37,487 nt of DNA. Source: a bacterium (GTDB taxonomy: Bacteria > Eremiobacterota > Eremiobacteria > Baltobacterales > Baltobacteraceae). Every line of letters begins with the position of its first letter. Within the stretch, counting starts at the first letter, position 1. The translations under genes were made by a program, and so were the position numbers. The DNA is taken from NCBI GenBank assembly GCA_021784715.1, contig JAJYHP010000045.1, positions 1 to 37,487 on the forward strand, given 5' to 3'. Below are positions 24,215-32,411 of the stretch, piece by piece. A model generated the notes under the pieces. The model saw only the letters and a list, made by a program, of their open reading frames with translations. It was not told where the DNA came from and searched no databases.

Positions 24215-25657
24215 CTATCGGCGCCCATCCGCTTGACGTGCGATGGCACGGGCCATTCCGCCGAAGATGAACGCATGGAAAGGCGCCACCGCGTACCAAT
24301 AGAGCACGTCGAAGAGACCGCGCGGTTCGAAAAACGCGGTTTGCGTGAGTCGCGACGTGCCGTTGGGTAGCGCATCTGCATCGAACTCCAACCACGCATC
24401 ACCCGGGAGTTTCATTTCGGCCCGAAGTCGTAACAGGTGGGCCGGCTCGTATGCCTCTACGCGCCAAAAATCCACCGCATCGCCTAGACGCAAATCGGTA
24501 TCGCTGCGACGTCCGCGCCGCAATCCTACGCCGCCCACCGCTTTATCCATGATGCCGCGCAATCGCCACAACCAATTTCCGTAGAGCCAACCGCGTCGTC
24601 CACCGAGTTGCGTAAATACCGATGCGAGCGCCTGCGGCGATGCGTTCGCCACGCACTCGCGGCGATCGATCAACATTCCCTCGCGAACGCCCGAAAAAGT
24701 CGCGGGAAGTCCGCGAACGTCGAACGCATCGAACCACGTGGTTTCCGGCCCGCTGGCGCGATAGCGATCGAGGGCCCGCGTCACGGCAAGATCGAAGCCT
24801 TCCGGCGCGATCTGTGGAAAATCGGTGGCCGCCGCGCGATCGCGAACGATCACTTCGTTTCCCAGCCCGAGGATCAACGGCTGCGCGAGCCGGGCGGAAA
24901 TGGGCGTGACGACGTGCACCCAATACGACGAGAGGCGCGGGGTGAAGAAGGGAACGATGATAACCTTGCGTTTGAGTTTGCGTAGTTGCGCATAGCGCAG
25001 CATCATGTCACGATAGGTGATCGTATCCGCTCCGCCGATTTCGTAGACCTTGGATTCACCCGCCGGCAGAGAGAGTGCGGCGATGAGATATAGTAAAACA
25101 TCGCGGATGCCGATCGGTTGCGAGAGCGTGGTCACCCAACGGGGCGCGATCATCACCGGCAAACGCTCCGTGAGATAGCGCATCATCTCAAACGAAATGC
25201 TTCCGCTGCCGATGATCATCGCTGCGCGAAATTCGATGCATTGCACGCCGCTGCCGCGCAAGATATCGCCGACTTCATGTCGGCTGCGCAGGTGATGAGA
25301 GAGCTCTTCGTCGTCGGTCCCGAGGCCGCCAAGATATATAATGCGTTGTAAGCCGCACTCGCGCGCGACGCGTCCGAACAGGATCGCCGCATCGCGATCT
25401 CGCCGTTCGAACTCACGTGAATCGCTCATCGAGTGGACGAGGTAATAGGCCGCATCGATATCCTTACACGCTGCGCGAAGGCTTTGCTCGTTGAAAACGT
25501 CGCCCTCGACGATTTCGGCCTGAGGGAACCTTCCTCGCAATCGCTTGGCATCGCGAGCCATGCAGCGAACGGCGTACCCCGCCTCAATGAGGCGTGGAAT
25601 CAGGCGTCCGCCGATGTAGCCGGTCGCGCCGGTGACCAGAACCCTCAGAGTTGGCAT
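24215..25657 (-). CDS. NAD(P)-binding SDR-like protein with C-terminal DUF2867 domain
   Basis: A 480-residue protein. The N-terminal 300 residues form an atypical extended SDR (VLVTGATGYIGGRLIPRLIEAGY at 5-27 for the nucleotide; DIDAAYYLVHSM; IIYLGGLG). The C-terminal 150 residues (WFDAFDVRGLPATFSGV...GLFDVLYWYAVAPFHAFIFGGMARAIA) match the SDR-DUF2867 fusion seen in many bacteria, whose substrate is unknown. The final hydrophobic stretch may be membrane-associated. It stands alone on the minus strand; the 194 bases upstream separate it from the acetyltransferase operon. Confidence 0.85.
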   Translation of the reverse strand: MPTLRVLVTGATGYIGGRLIPRLIEAGYAVRCMARDAKRLRGRFPQAEIVEGDVFNEQSLRAACKDIDAAYYLVHSMSDSREFERRDRDAAILFGRVARECGLQRIIYLGGLGTDDEELSHHLRSRHEVGDILRGSGVQCIEFRAAMIIGSGSISFEMMRYLTERLPVMIAPRWVTTLSQPIGIRDVLLYLIAALSLPAGESKVYEIGGADTITYRDMMLRYAQLRKLKRKVIIVPFFTPRLSSYWVHVVTPISARLAQPLILGLGNEVIVRDRAAATDFPQIAPEGFDLAVTRALDRYRASGPETTWFDAFDVRGLPATFSGVREGMLIDRRECVANASPQALASVFTQLGGRRGWLYGNWLWRLRGIMDKAVGGVGLRRGRRSDTDLRLGDAVDFWRVEAYEPAHLLRLRAEMKLPGDAWLEFDADALPNGTSRLTQTAFFEPRGLFDVLYWYAVAPFHAFIFGGMARAIARQADGRR

Positions 25658-25851
25658 ATGCAGCTAGAAACAATCAGAGAGAATCAGCGCAGATATTGCC
25701 GTATAGCCGTTCATTTGTGTCGCTCGGGATTCCCCATATGGCCGAGCCGTTCGATGCCGGAGTGCTGCTCTCCGGCCTTCGCGCCGCGGCACGGATTTCT
25801 CGGCAAGCGAGCACGGGCGGAGCTGACGGTCTTTTGCCGCTGAATTCGGCT

Positions 25852-26817
25852 TTATATGTGGTCGGTGCTCCAAACGGGGTCGCCGATGCCGGCGACGTTC
25901 GACGAGCGCACCCACACGTGCCCGGCTTTCGAAAGCGGAGCGATCATAAAGATTGCGTCTTTTCGTCGACGGATACTGCCGCGCGGCAGCATCCGCCGCA
26001 TCGGTTCCGGCGGCAGCCACCCGACGATTCGACGCAGATCGCCGGCCGCCGAGCGTAAGAACGGAGCGATGATCTCCTGCTCGCGTTCGTCGCGAATGCC
26101 GAGTTCGTCAACGATGAACGAGTCGTGGGCCGGGCTTCGAACTCCCGTGATGTACGCATCGACACGACTTCCCTCGCGAAGTACGAAGGTGAGCGCGTCG
26201 CCGTCGGGATGTTCGGAGCCGTGCCGGGTCCGAAGATAGAGCCACTCCCAAAAAAGCGGGGTGCGCTTGAAGCTCCACGGGCGCATACGTTCGTGGCGCG
26301 CAAACATGCGGCGAATCGCGGCTCTATCCTCCGGCGTTGCTTGCTTGATCGTCATGCGCGCGTGTGGAAGATCGTCGGCGCGCAGCGAAAATGCTCGCGA
26401 CGGAAACGAAACGAAGCCGATGGCTTCGTAAAATGCCGGAGCGATGTCGCTGAAGAGATAGAGGGCATCGCTTCCGGCTGCGTGCTCCCGATCCATAAGT
26501 GCCGCCAACATCGCACTCCCGTATCCACGCCCTCGCAACTCCTTCGGAGTAAAGACCGCACCGATACCGACGGCCTTTAACGTTCTATCCCCGACGCGTA
26601 TCTCGCGTTCGTAGCATTTACAACTGGCACAGAGCGTCGTGCCGTCGTAGAGCCCGACCGTCGAATAATGGTTGCGCCCGTAACCGCTGCGCGCTAATTC
26701 AAGCGTATGTCTCGCATACGTCTCGAAGTCGCGGCCGGCGGCCCACAACGGCGCGGTGAAAGGAAGAACGAGACGCGCGTAGTTCGTCGCATCGATGGAG
26801 CGGAGCTCGGGCGTCAC
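25852..26817 (-). CDS. GNAT-family N-acetyltransferase (Eis-like architecture)
   Basis: A 321-residue protein. The acetyl-CoA site is GIGAVFTPKELRGRGYGSAML (about 85-105), with ALYLFSDIAPAFYEAIGF completing the first GNAT domain. The C-terminal half resembles the degenerate second GNAT domain of Eis-like enzymes (MTIKQATPEDRAAIRRMFARHE...). Substrate unknown. Its ATG overlaps the helicase stop by 4 bases, so it is co-translated with a nuclease/helicase pair, an unexpected partner. Confidence 0.8.
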   Translation of the reverse strand: MTPELRSIDATNYARLVLPFTAPLWAAGRDFETYARHTLELARSGYGRNHYSTVGLYDGTTLCASCKCYEREIRVGDRTLKAVGIGAVFTPKELRGRGYGSAMLAALMDREHAAGSDALYLFSDIAPAFYEAIGFVSFPSRAFSLRADDLPHARMTIKQATPEDRAAIRRMFARHERMRPWSFKRTPLFWEWLYLRTRHGSEHPDGDALTFVLREGSRVDAYITGVRSPAHDSFIVDELGIRDEREQEIIAPFLRSAAGDLRRIVGWLPPEPMRRMLPRGSIRRRKDAIFMIAPLSKAGHVWVRSSNVAGIGDPVWSTDHI

Positions 26818-28853
26818 CGTCGGAGCTCCTCAAGAAACTCCGGCGTATTGATGCCGCGCGTCGGGCGCCCGGCGGCCGTGAGCAAGAGTGAGGCATTCGC
26901 GCGCGAGCGGGCGAACGCAAAGAGCCTACGCTCTTGCTCGATATGGCGCTCTCGCAGTTTGTACCGATAATTGACGTAGGCATGCTTGGCCGCTCGCGTG
27001 CTCTTTGCACCGCCGGCGTTCTCGCGGGCTGCGAGGCCGTAGGTTGGAGTAAAAAGAAAGGCCGGAGGCACGTAATACGCCGGAAACGCACCGGCCTGTA
27101 ACGACGGAATGGCGACGGCATCGAATGAAATGCCGATCGCTGCGTCGATCTCGGCGATCGTGACGAAACCTTCGCGCCGCCGATAGGCGATCTCGGTTCG
27201 TTCGCGCTCGGCAACATCGCGCAGGTGTTCGCAGAGCGAGAAGAGGGCCGCGATGCCGTTCCCTGCGTCGCACTCCGCGATTCGCAGGCGAAGTGCATCG
27301 AGCGATGCCTGCCGCGAGCGCTCCCGCGGGTCGCTATCCGGGCCGAGCGGCGCGAGCCCCTCTCCCCAGATGCATTCGATTGCATCGAGGAGCGGTGTCG
27401 TTGCGAGGCGCTCTTGGCTTCGGGCGTGGAATGCGCGTAGCCACGCGAGGCGTTCGCGCGCGATCTCGCCGAGCAGCGGGTCGACCGCGCCCGACAACAC
27501 GTTGTCGCCGAGACGGAGCGCCTTCGGGCGAGCGTCGTCGTTCGTTCGTTCTGCTCCGCTGAAGAGCGAGCGCTGATCGCTTGCGGCTTTGCCGCAGAGG
27601 AGGGCGATGCTTGCGTCGGAGAGCGCGAGCCTCGGGCTCTCGAGTATGCGGAGCAATGCATCGTGTGCGTACGGGTCGGCGACCCAGCAAAGAAGCGCGA
27701 ACGCGTCGAGGATCTCGACGATCCGAAAGAGGTTGCAGCGACCGGCCCGCGATGTGGCGATACCGCGTTCGTGCAGCGCCTGCTCGAAACGCATACCGTC
27801 GTCGAGATCGCGCAAGAGGATTGCCGTCTCTTCGGCGGGCGTTCCCGTCGCGATATGTTCGGCGAGCCACGAAGCGACGCGTTGCGCCTCGCTCTCGCGA
27901 TTCGTCGCGCGCTCGACGGTGGGAGGCACCTCGCTTCGAACGATCTCGGTGAGGCGTTCGCTCTCCCCATCGGCGAGCCGTTCGATGCGCGCGCCTTGCA
28001 TGGGGCGATGGGCGCCTTGGTCGTCGCATGCAAGCGTGAGGCGGCGCGTATCACCGTCGACGAGGGCGCCGAGAAAGTCGTGCATCCGTTCGTCGCAGTG
28101 CTCGGCATCGTCGACAAAGACGGCGTCGAAAGCATACGCGCCGCGCGATTGGGAATCAGGATTCTCTCGTAGCCATGCAGTTGCCAGCGCGAATGCGGCA
28201 GGGCGATCGGCGAGGTGCTCTTCGCGGAGATATGCTTCGAAGCGTGCGTAGAGCTCGGCGATGATTTTTGCAAGGTCCATTTCGCGCCGGTGCTGGCGAA
28301 GCAGTTCTGCGGTGTCGACTTCGAGCGATCCCCGCGCCGTATCGTTCAGATAGGCGAGCAGCGCCGGGGAGCTTAGATTCGGCGGATGCGCGTAGAATGC
28401 GGTCGCCCCGCGGGCGGCACGCTCGACGACCTCGCGCGGAGCGATTGCGGCACGACGAAGGCGTTCGACGAGTCCTCGTGCGTGTTCGAGAAAACGCTCC
28501 GGCGAGCGCAGCTCTGCAACCTCGATATCGATCGTTCCATCGGCGGGTGGCCAGGTGCCTGCGAAGAGCTCCTCGGCGGCACGCTCGAAGATGCGGTATG
28601 CAGCGGTATCATCGATACAACGCAAGGTGGGGTCGGCAAAATGTGCGATGTCGCCGGCCAGCTCACCGATCTCGGCGACCGTCACCGGATCTCCCGACTC
28701 GGAGAGAACGCGCGAACGGAGATTTGCGGTACTGCTACCCCCGATACCGAGCAAGAGGACGCGCGAGGTCGCCGCAGCCTCGAGCGCGCGCGCGATCAGC
28801 CGCGTCGTTTTTCCGCTCCGCGCGCCGCCGCGTACGATCAGCATCTCGCTCAT
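26814..28853 (-). CDS. Divergent UvrD/AddB-like superfamily 1 helicase
   Basis: A 679-residue protein with Walker A GGARSGKTT (9-17), a variant motif II AVFVDDAEHCD, motif III LACDDQGAHRPMQGA, IV-like ETAILLRD, V-like FDAVAIPSLQAGAFPAYY and VI-like EQERRLFAFARSRA. Several are degenerate: motif II has DDAE, and the HxxKGLEFD of UvrD motif V is lost. This recalls AddB/RexB, whose helicase half is weakened. The ATG at 28853 is chosen because it overlaps the nuclease stop (ATGA); the frame runs on to 28922 inside that gene. It may act with the separate nuclease as a split AddB-like unit in double-strand break processing. Confidence 0.75.
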   Translation of the reverse strand: MSEMLIVRGGARSGKTTRLIARALEAAATSRVLLLGIGGSSTANLRSRVLSESGDPVTVAEIGELAGDIAHFADPTLRCIDDTAAYRIFERAAEELFAGTWPPADGTIDIEVAELRSPERFLEHARGLVERLRRAAIAPREVVERAARGATAFYAHPPNLSSPALLAYLNDTARGSLEVDTAELLRQHRREMDLAKIIAELYARFEAYLREEHLADRPAAFALATAWLRENPDSQSRGAYAFDAVFVDDAEHCDERMHDFLGALVDGDTRRLTLACDDQGAHRPMQGARIERLADGESERLTEIVRSEVPPTVERATNRESEAQRVASWLAEHIATGTPAEETAILLRDLDDGMRFEQALHERGIATSRAGRCNLFRIVEILDAFALLCWVADPYAHDALLRILESPRLALSDASIALLCGKAASDQRSLFSGAERTNDDARPKALRLGDNVLSGAVDPLLGEIARERLAWLRAFHARSQERLATTPLLDAIECIWGEGLAPLGPDSDPRERSRQASLDALRLRIAECDAGNGIAALFSLCEHLRDVAERERTEIAYRRREGFVTIAEIDAAIGISFDAVAIPSLQAGAFPAYYVPPAFLFTPTYGLAARENAGGAKSTRAAKHAYVNYRYKLRERHIEQERRLFAFARSRANASLLLTAAGRPTRGINTPEFLEELRR

Positions 28854-30112
28854 CGTGAGAAACGCTCCGGTTCGGGTTGCGGGCGGGCTCTGCAGGCGAG
28901 GGTATAGATGCAGTACGCGCACGATTCCGGATCGGTGCTGGCGCGAAACGCGTCGATACGTTCGCTGCAGATCTCGTCGGCGAGCTCCATCATGCGGTCG
29001 CGCGCGCGTTCGAGATCGAGAATGGAGATCGTGCCGCGCGCGCCGTTATCTCTCGATGGAGCCGTTGCGGAGACGACCTCAAGTTCGATCGGTGTGACGG
29101 GAACGGTATGATCCTTCAAGGGCACGAGCGCGAGGCGCGAGACCGATTCGCCCGCGAGTTGCTGCGACCAGTAGTAGAACGGTAATTGAAAGTCTTCGAA
29201 TCGTCGTACGCGCTCGCGATACTCTTTCGCGCTTTCGGCGATCGATCCGGTCTTGTAATCGATGACCGCGAGGCTTCCGTCACGCTCGAATCGGTCGATC
29301 CGATCGATGAAACCGACGAACTGGCGGTCGCCGATCGTCGGCGCAACCCGACGTTCGATCCCGATGACTTCAAAGGGCAATTGCTCGGCGCGTTCGCAGA
29401 GCCAATCGATATAACGAAGCGCGGTGCGGCGCGCCCGCTGCTTCTGTAATTCGACCTCGACGACGGTATCGAAGGTCGGCCGTGCGCGCTCGAATGCATC
29501 GACAACGAGCGCATCGAGTCGCTGCTGCATCTCGGTTCGTAGCGCCGCCGATGGTCTGGCAAACTCGGAATGGAAGCGCTCGAGCGCGGCATGAAAGGCG
29601 GTGCCGTAACTCGCGGCCGGAGCGTTGGGCTCGTCGATGGGGTCGCAGACATATCGATAAAACCAACGCCGTCTGCAATCGACGAACATGTTGAGTGCCG
29701 AGGCGCTGAAGGGACGGTTCGGCGTCGGAACGGGCTGCGGGGGCTCGGGAGGGAGCGTGCTCGGCGGAACGACCTCTCGGAGTGCCGGCGCGGAGAACGG
29801 CGGTGCGTCGCGGTCGACCGATTCGAACAGGAGCTCGAGCGCACGCGGTTCGCGGTTCGCCCGCGCTTCCCGCGCCGCCGATCGCCAGAGGGCGAATGCC
29901 TCCCCTTCGCGAGGATCGCGCGACAGGGGGAGGCCCGCGGCCTCCTCGAGTGGGCTGCGGGTCGCGCGCACCAGCGCGATCGCGGCGGTTGCAGAGATCG
30001 ACGAGATCGCCGGATAGGCGAGCAGCAATCGCTCCAGCGCGGACCGGTCGCCACGGTTCGACCACGCGAGCGCGTCCTGCGCGATCGTCGGGCGGAGCAT
30101 TGCAAACTTCAC
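28850..30112 (-). CDS. RecB/AddB-type PD-(D/E)XK nuclease with 4Fe-4S cysteines
   Basis: A 420-residue protein. Nuclease motifs are GTAFHAALERF (His173), GFIDRIDRF (Asp270) and VIDYKTG (Asp285, Lys287). Four cysteines follow the AddB iron-sulfur pattern: Cys146 in FVDCRRRWFYRYV, then Cys398, Cys401 and Cys407 in CX2CX5C. Known AddB proteins carry this nuclease fused behind a helicase; here it is free and encoded before the helicase-like gene, overlapping by 4 bases. The first 130 residues are unassigned. The start may be GTG 30112 or ATG 30100; neither has a good ribosome site. The 71-base gap to ubiX is a shared divergent promoter region. Confidence 0.8.
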   Translation of the reverse strand: MKFAMLRPTIAQDALAWSNRGDRSALERLLLAYPAISSISATAAIALVRATRSPLEEAAGLPLSRDPREGEAFALWRSAAREARANREPRALELLFESVDRDAPPFSAPALREVVPPSTLPPEPPQPVPTPNRPFSASALNMFVDCRRRWFYRYVCDPIDEPNAPAASYGTAFHAALERFHSEFARPSAALRTEMQQRLDALVVDAFERARPTFDTVVEVELQKQRARRTALRYIDWLCERAEQLPFEVIGIERRVAPTIGDRQFVGFIDRIDRFERDGSLAVIDYKTGSIAESAKEYRERVRRFEDFQLPFYYWSQQLAGESVSRLALVPLKDHTVPVTPIELEVVSATAPSRDNGARGTISILDLERARDRMMELADEICSERIDAFRASTDPESCAYCIYTLACRARPQPEPERFSR

Positions 30113-30183
30113 GTCGCGCTATGGTTTCAGGAAGAGGCTTCGTCCCCTCCCGCGAAGTCCGCTCAAAAGTGAGGTCTTCTCGC

Positions 30184-30774
30184 ATGAAACGCATCATCGT
30201 CGGCATCAGCGGCGCCAGTGGAAGCGCGTACGGCTACATGGCACTCCAAGCGCTGCGCGCGATCGGCGGCGTCGAGACGCATCTCGTGCTCAGCTCGGCG
30301 GCACGGCGAACGATCGAGTTGGAGACCGATCTCACCGTCGACGATTTTCACGCGCTCGCCGATGTCGTCTATCGCGATGACGATCTCGCCGCAGCGATAT
30401 CGAGCGGTTCGTTTTTAACCGACGGGATGATGGTCGTGCCGTGTTCGATGAAGAGCGCGAGTGCGATCGCCTACTCGCTCAACGATAATCTATTGGCGCG
30501 CGCCGCCGACGTATGCCTCAAGGAGCGTCGACGCGTCGTGCTCGTCGTTCGCGAGACGCCTTTGCACCTCGGGCATTTGCGCACGCTCGCGCAACTTGCC
30601 GAGATCGGGGCGACGATTCTTCCGCCGGTTCCGGCGCTCTATGCCAACCCGCGCAGCGTCGACGATATCGTCGCGCACACCGTCGGCAAGGTACTCGACC
30701 AATTCGGCATCCCCAACGAACTCTTCAGGCGTTGGCGGAGCCCAGAAGTCGTTCCGCCAGCGCCACATCGCTAA
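30184..30774 (+). CDS. ubiX: Flavin prenyltransferase UbiX
   Basis: A 196-residue UbiX that prenylates FMN to make the prFMN cofactor of UbiD-type decarboxylases. Marks are KRIIVGISGASGSAYG (2-17), the MVVPCSMKSASAIAYSLNDNLLARAADV segment and ERRRVVLVVRETPLHLGHL. ATG 30184 starts exactly at the family N-terminus and has GAGG upstream; a longer frame to 29782 crosses the nuclease gene. No ubiD is in the window. The last 50 bases overlap the MobA-like gene on the other strand. Confidence 0.94.
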   Translation: MKRIIVGISGASGSAYGYMALQALRAIGGVETHLVLSSAARRTIELETDLTVDDFHALADVVYRDDDLAAAISSGSFLTDGMMVVPCSMKSASAIAYSLNDNLLARAADVCLKERRRVVLVVRETPLHLGHLRTLAQLAEIGATILPPVPALYANPRSVDDIVAHTVGKVLDQFGIPNELFRRWRSPEVVPPAPHR

Positions 30775-31483
30775 ATCGATCGACATTGACGGCGAATTCC
30801 GGAAACGGCGAGGGAATCGCTCGCACCGTCGCTCCGACGATCGCACTCGCGCGCGCCTCGGCTCGTCCGATGCTGAGTCGGCCGAGCGCGTAGCGCGCAA
30901 GGAGGCCCCATCCGAAGAGCCCGGCAAGACGGAGCGGAGATTTGCGCGCGGCACCGAGCCGTTCGATAAAGGCGTCGAGTCGTGGAAGCGCGCGCGGCTT
31001 TATCGCGATCGCGCCGCCGCCGCAATAGCGCCCCTCGCGCATGCGCGCCCACGTGTGCGGGACCTCGGGAAAGCGTCGCACGTGCACGCCGTACTCGACG
31101 CATCCGTAACCGATATCCGCGTCGGCCTCCGTCGCACGCGCGATAAAATCGTCGACGGCGGCGGTGGAGAGCATCGGGAGGTCGCTGGTCCAGACGGCAA
31201 CGATCTCATCGGGTGGAAGCCCCGCTAACCCGGAGCGCAACGAATCGCGAATCTTCTCGCCGTCGGGCACGATTTCGTCGGCGAGTGCGAACGCGGGGTG
31301 GTCGTGCGCGCTCGGCGGAGCGACGACGCGAATCGCCGTGATACCGGTCGAGGCTCGCAGCGGCGCGAGCGTTCGCTCGAGCAACGTGCGCCCGGCGATC
31401 AGGGCAAAGGCCTTGTTCGGTGCGCCCGGCGTTCCGGCGGCAATCGCATCGTGCGGCCCGCCGGCGAGGACGACGCATCTCAC
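30725..31483 (-). CDS. MobA-like nucleotidyltransferase next to ispE
   Basis: A 252-residue NTP-transferase-fold protein. The opening VVLAGGPHDAIAAGTPGAPNKAFALIAGRTLLERTL has the glycine-rich loop and the Lys of PxKxx signatures, with an insertion, and VWTSDLPMLS carries the metal-binding Asp. It resembles MobA-type or other sugar/cofactor nucleotidyltransferases. It overlaps ispE by 4 bases and follows it, so a role replacing IspD (the CTP-transferase before IspE) is conceivable, but IspD hallmarks such as HDAARP are absent. Product uncertain. Confidence 0.7.
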   Translation of the reverse strand: MRCVVLAGGPHDAIAAGTPGAPNKAFALIAGRTLLERTLAPLRASTGITAIRVVAPPSAHDHPAFALADEIVPDGEKIRDSLRSGLAGLPPDEIVAVWTSDLPMLSTAAVDDFIARATEADADIGYGCVEYGVHVRRFPEVPHTWARMREGRYCGGGAIAIKPRALPRLDAFIERLGAARKSPLRLAGLFGWGLLARYALGRLSIGRAEARASAIVGATVRAIPSPFPEFAVNVDRFSDVALAERLLGSANA

Positions 31484-32355
31484 GCCGGGAGTCCCCGCCA
31501 GGCGAGATCGGAGCGAAATGCCGCGACGTAACGATGATACTCCGGCGGCAGCGCGATGCGCTCGGCCGCCGCCGCCGCGTCTTCGAGCCGTTCGTAGAGC
31601 GCGAAGAGGCTCGATCCCGATCCCGAGAGGAGCGCTCGCGAGGCCCCCGCCGCCTCGATCGCCGCCGCTGCTCGTGCGATCTCCGGGTGCCGCGCGAGTG
31701 CATCCTCGTGGAAATCGTTGCCGAGCAATTGGGTGAGTTCGTGGAAATCAGCTCGCTGGAGCGCCTCGAGCGCTCGGAGCCCGAGACTCTCATTTCGCGG
31801 GCGCTGTGGGCGTGCGCGCTCGTCGAGGAGCCGGAACGCCTCCGCCGTGGAGATCGAGACCGGGGGCTTCACGACGAGCGTCGCCCAGCCCGGAATCGCG
31901 CCGACCGGAGTGACGCGTTCGCCGCTCCCTTCGACCAGGGCCGCTCCCTCGGCGAGAAAGAAGGGGATATCGGAGCCGAGCGAGCGCGCAATTGCAAGAT
32001 CGTCACGCTCGGGGAGCGCGCCGAAGTGCCCCGCTCGTGCCGCGAGCAAGAGCGCGGCGGCGTCGCTCGAGCCGCCTCCGAGACCCGCCTGCACCGGAAT
32101 GCTCTTCCGCAACGCGATCCGAAAATCGGCGATGCCGATCGCACGTGCCGCGCGCAGCACGAGGTTGCCGTCGTCGGCGAGCGCCGGATCGTCGCAGGTG
32201 AAGAGCAAACGCTCCGCCGGCTCGATCTCGATCTCATCGTAGAGCGCGATCGGCACCATAAGCGAGCGAAGTGCATGATAACCGTCGGGGCGCTTGCCGA
32301 GTACCTCGAGGGTAAGGTTGACTTTTGCCGGAGCGAGGAGAAGGGAGCGATTCAT
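31480..32355 (-). CDS. ispE: 4-diphosphocytidyl-2-C-methyl-D-erythritol kinase
   Basis: A 291-residue GHMP kinase of the MEP isoprenoid pathway. LLLAPAKVNLTLEVLGKRPDGYH at the N-terminus, the ATP loop IPVQAGLGGGSSDAAALL and the C-terminal LSGSGSSLFALYE are all canonical. It phosphorylates CDP-methylerythritol. Upstream it is divergent from the glycosidase-like gene with 56 bases between start codons, and downstream it is coupled to the nucleotidyltransferase. Confidence 0.95.
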   Translation of the reverse strand: MNRSLLLAPAKVNLTLEVLGKRPDGYHALRSLMVPIALYDEIEIEPAERLLFTCDDPALADDGNLVLRAARAIGIADFRIALRKSIPVQAGLGGGSSDAAALLLAARAGHFGALPERDDLAIARSLGSDIPFFLAEGAALVEGSGERVTPVGAIPGWATLVVKPPVSISTAEAFRLLDERARPQRPRNESLGLRALEALQRADFHELTQLLGNDFHEDALARHPEIARAAAAIEAAGASRALLSGSGSSLFALYERLEDAAAAAERIALPPEYHRYVAAFRSDLAWRGLPA

Positions 32356-32411
32356 CGTCGGAGCTGACGATTGTCGAAAGAGCGCGGGCTTCCTGGGCGA
32401 ATAGAGCGGAT

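Noticed and set aside
25756..25776. Hairpin GCCGGAG/CTCCGGC as a terminator for the acetyltransferase operon
   Set aside because: The stem is perfect with a 7-base loop, but no T tract follows on the minus strand, so I only note it.
29782..30183. Extended N-terminus of UbiX
   Set aside because: The upstream frame crosses the nuclease gene on the other strand, and the UbiX family begins at KRIIVGISGASG.
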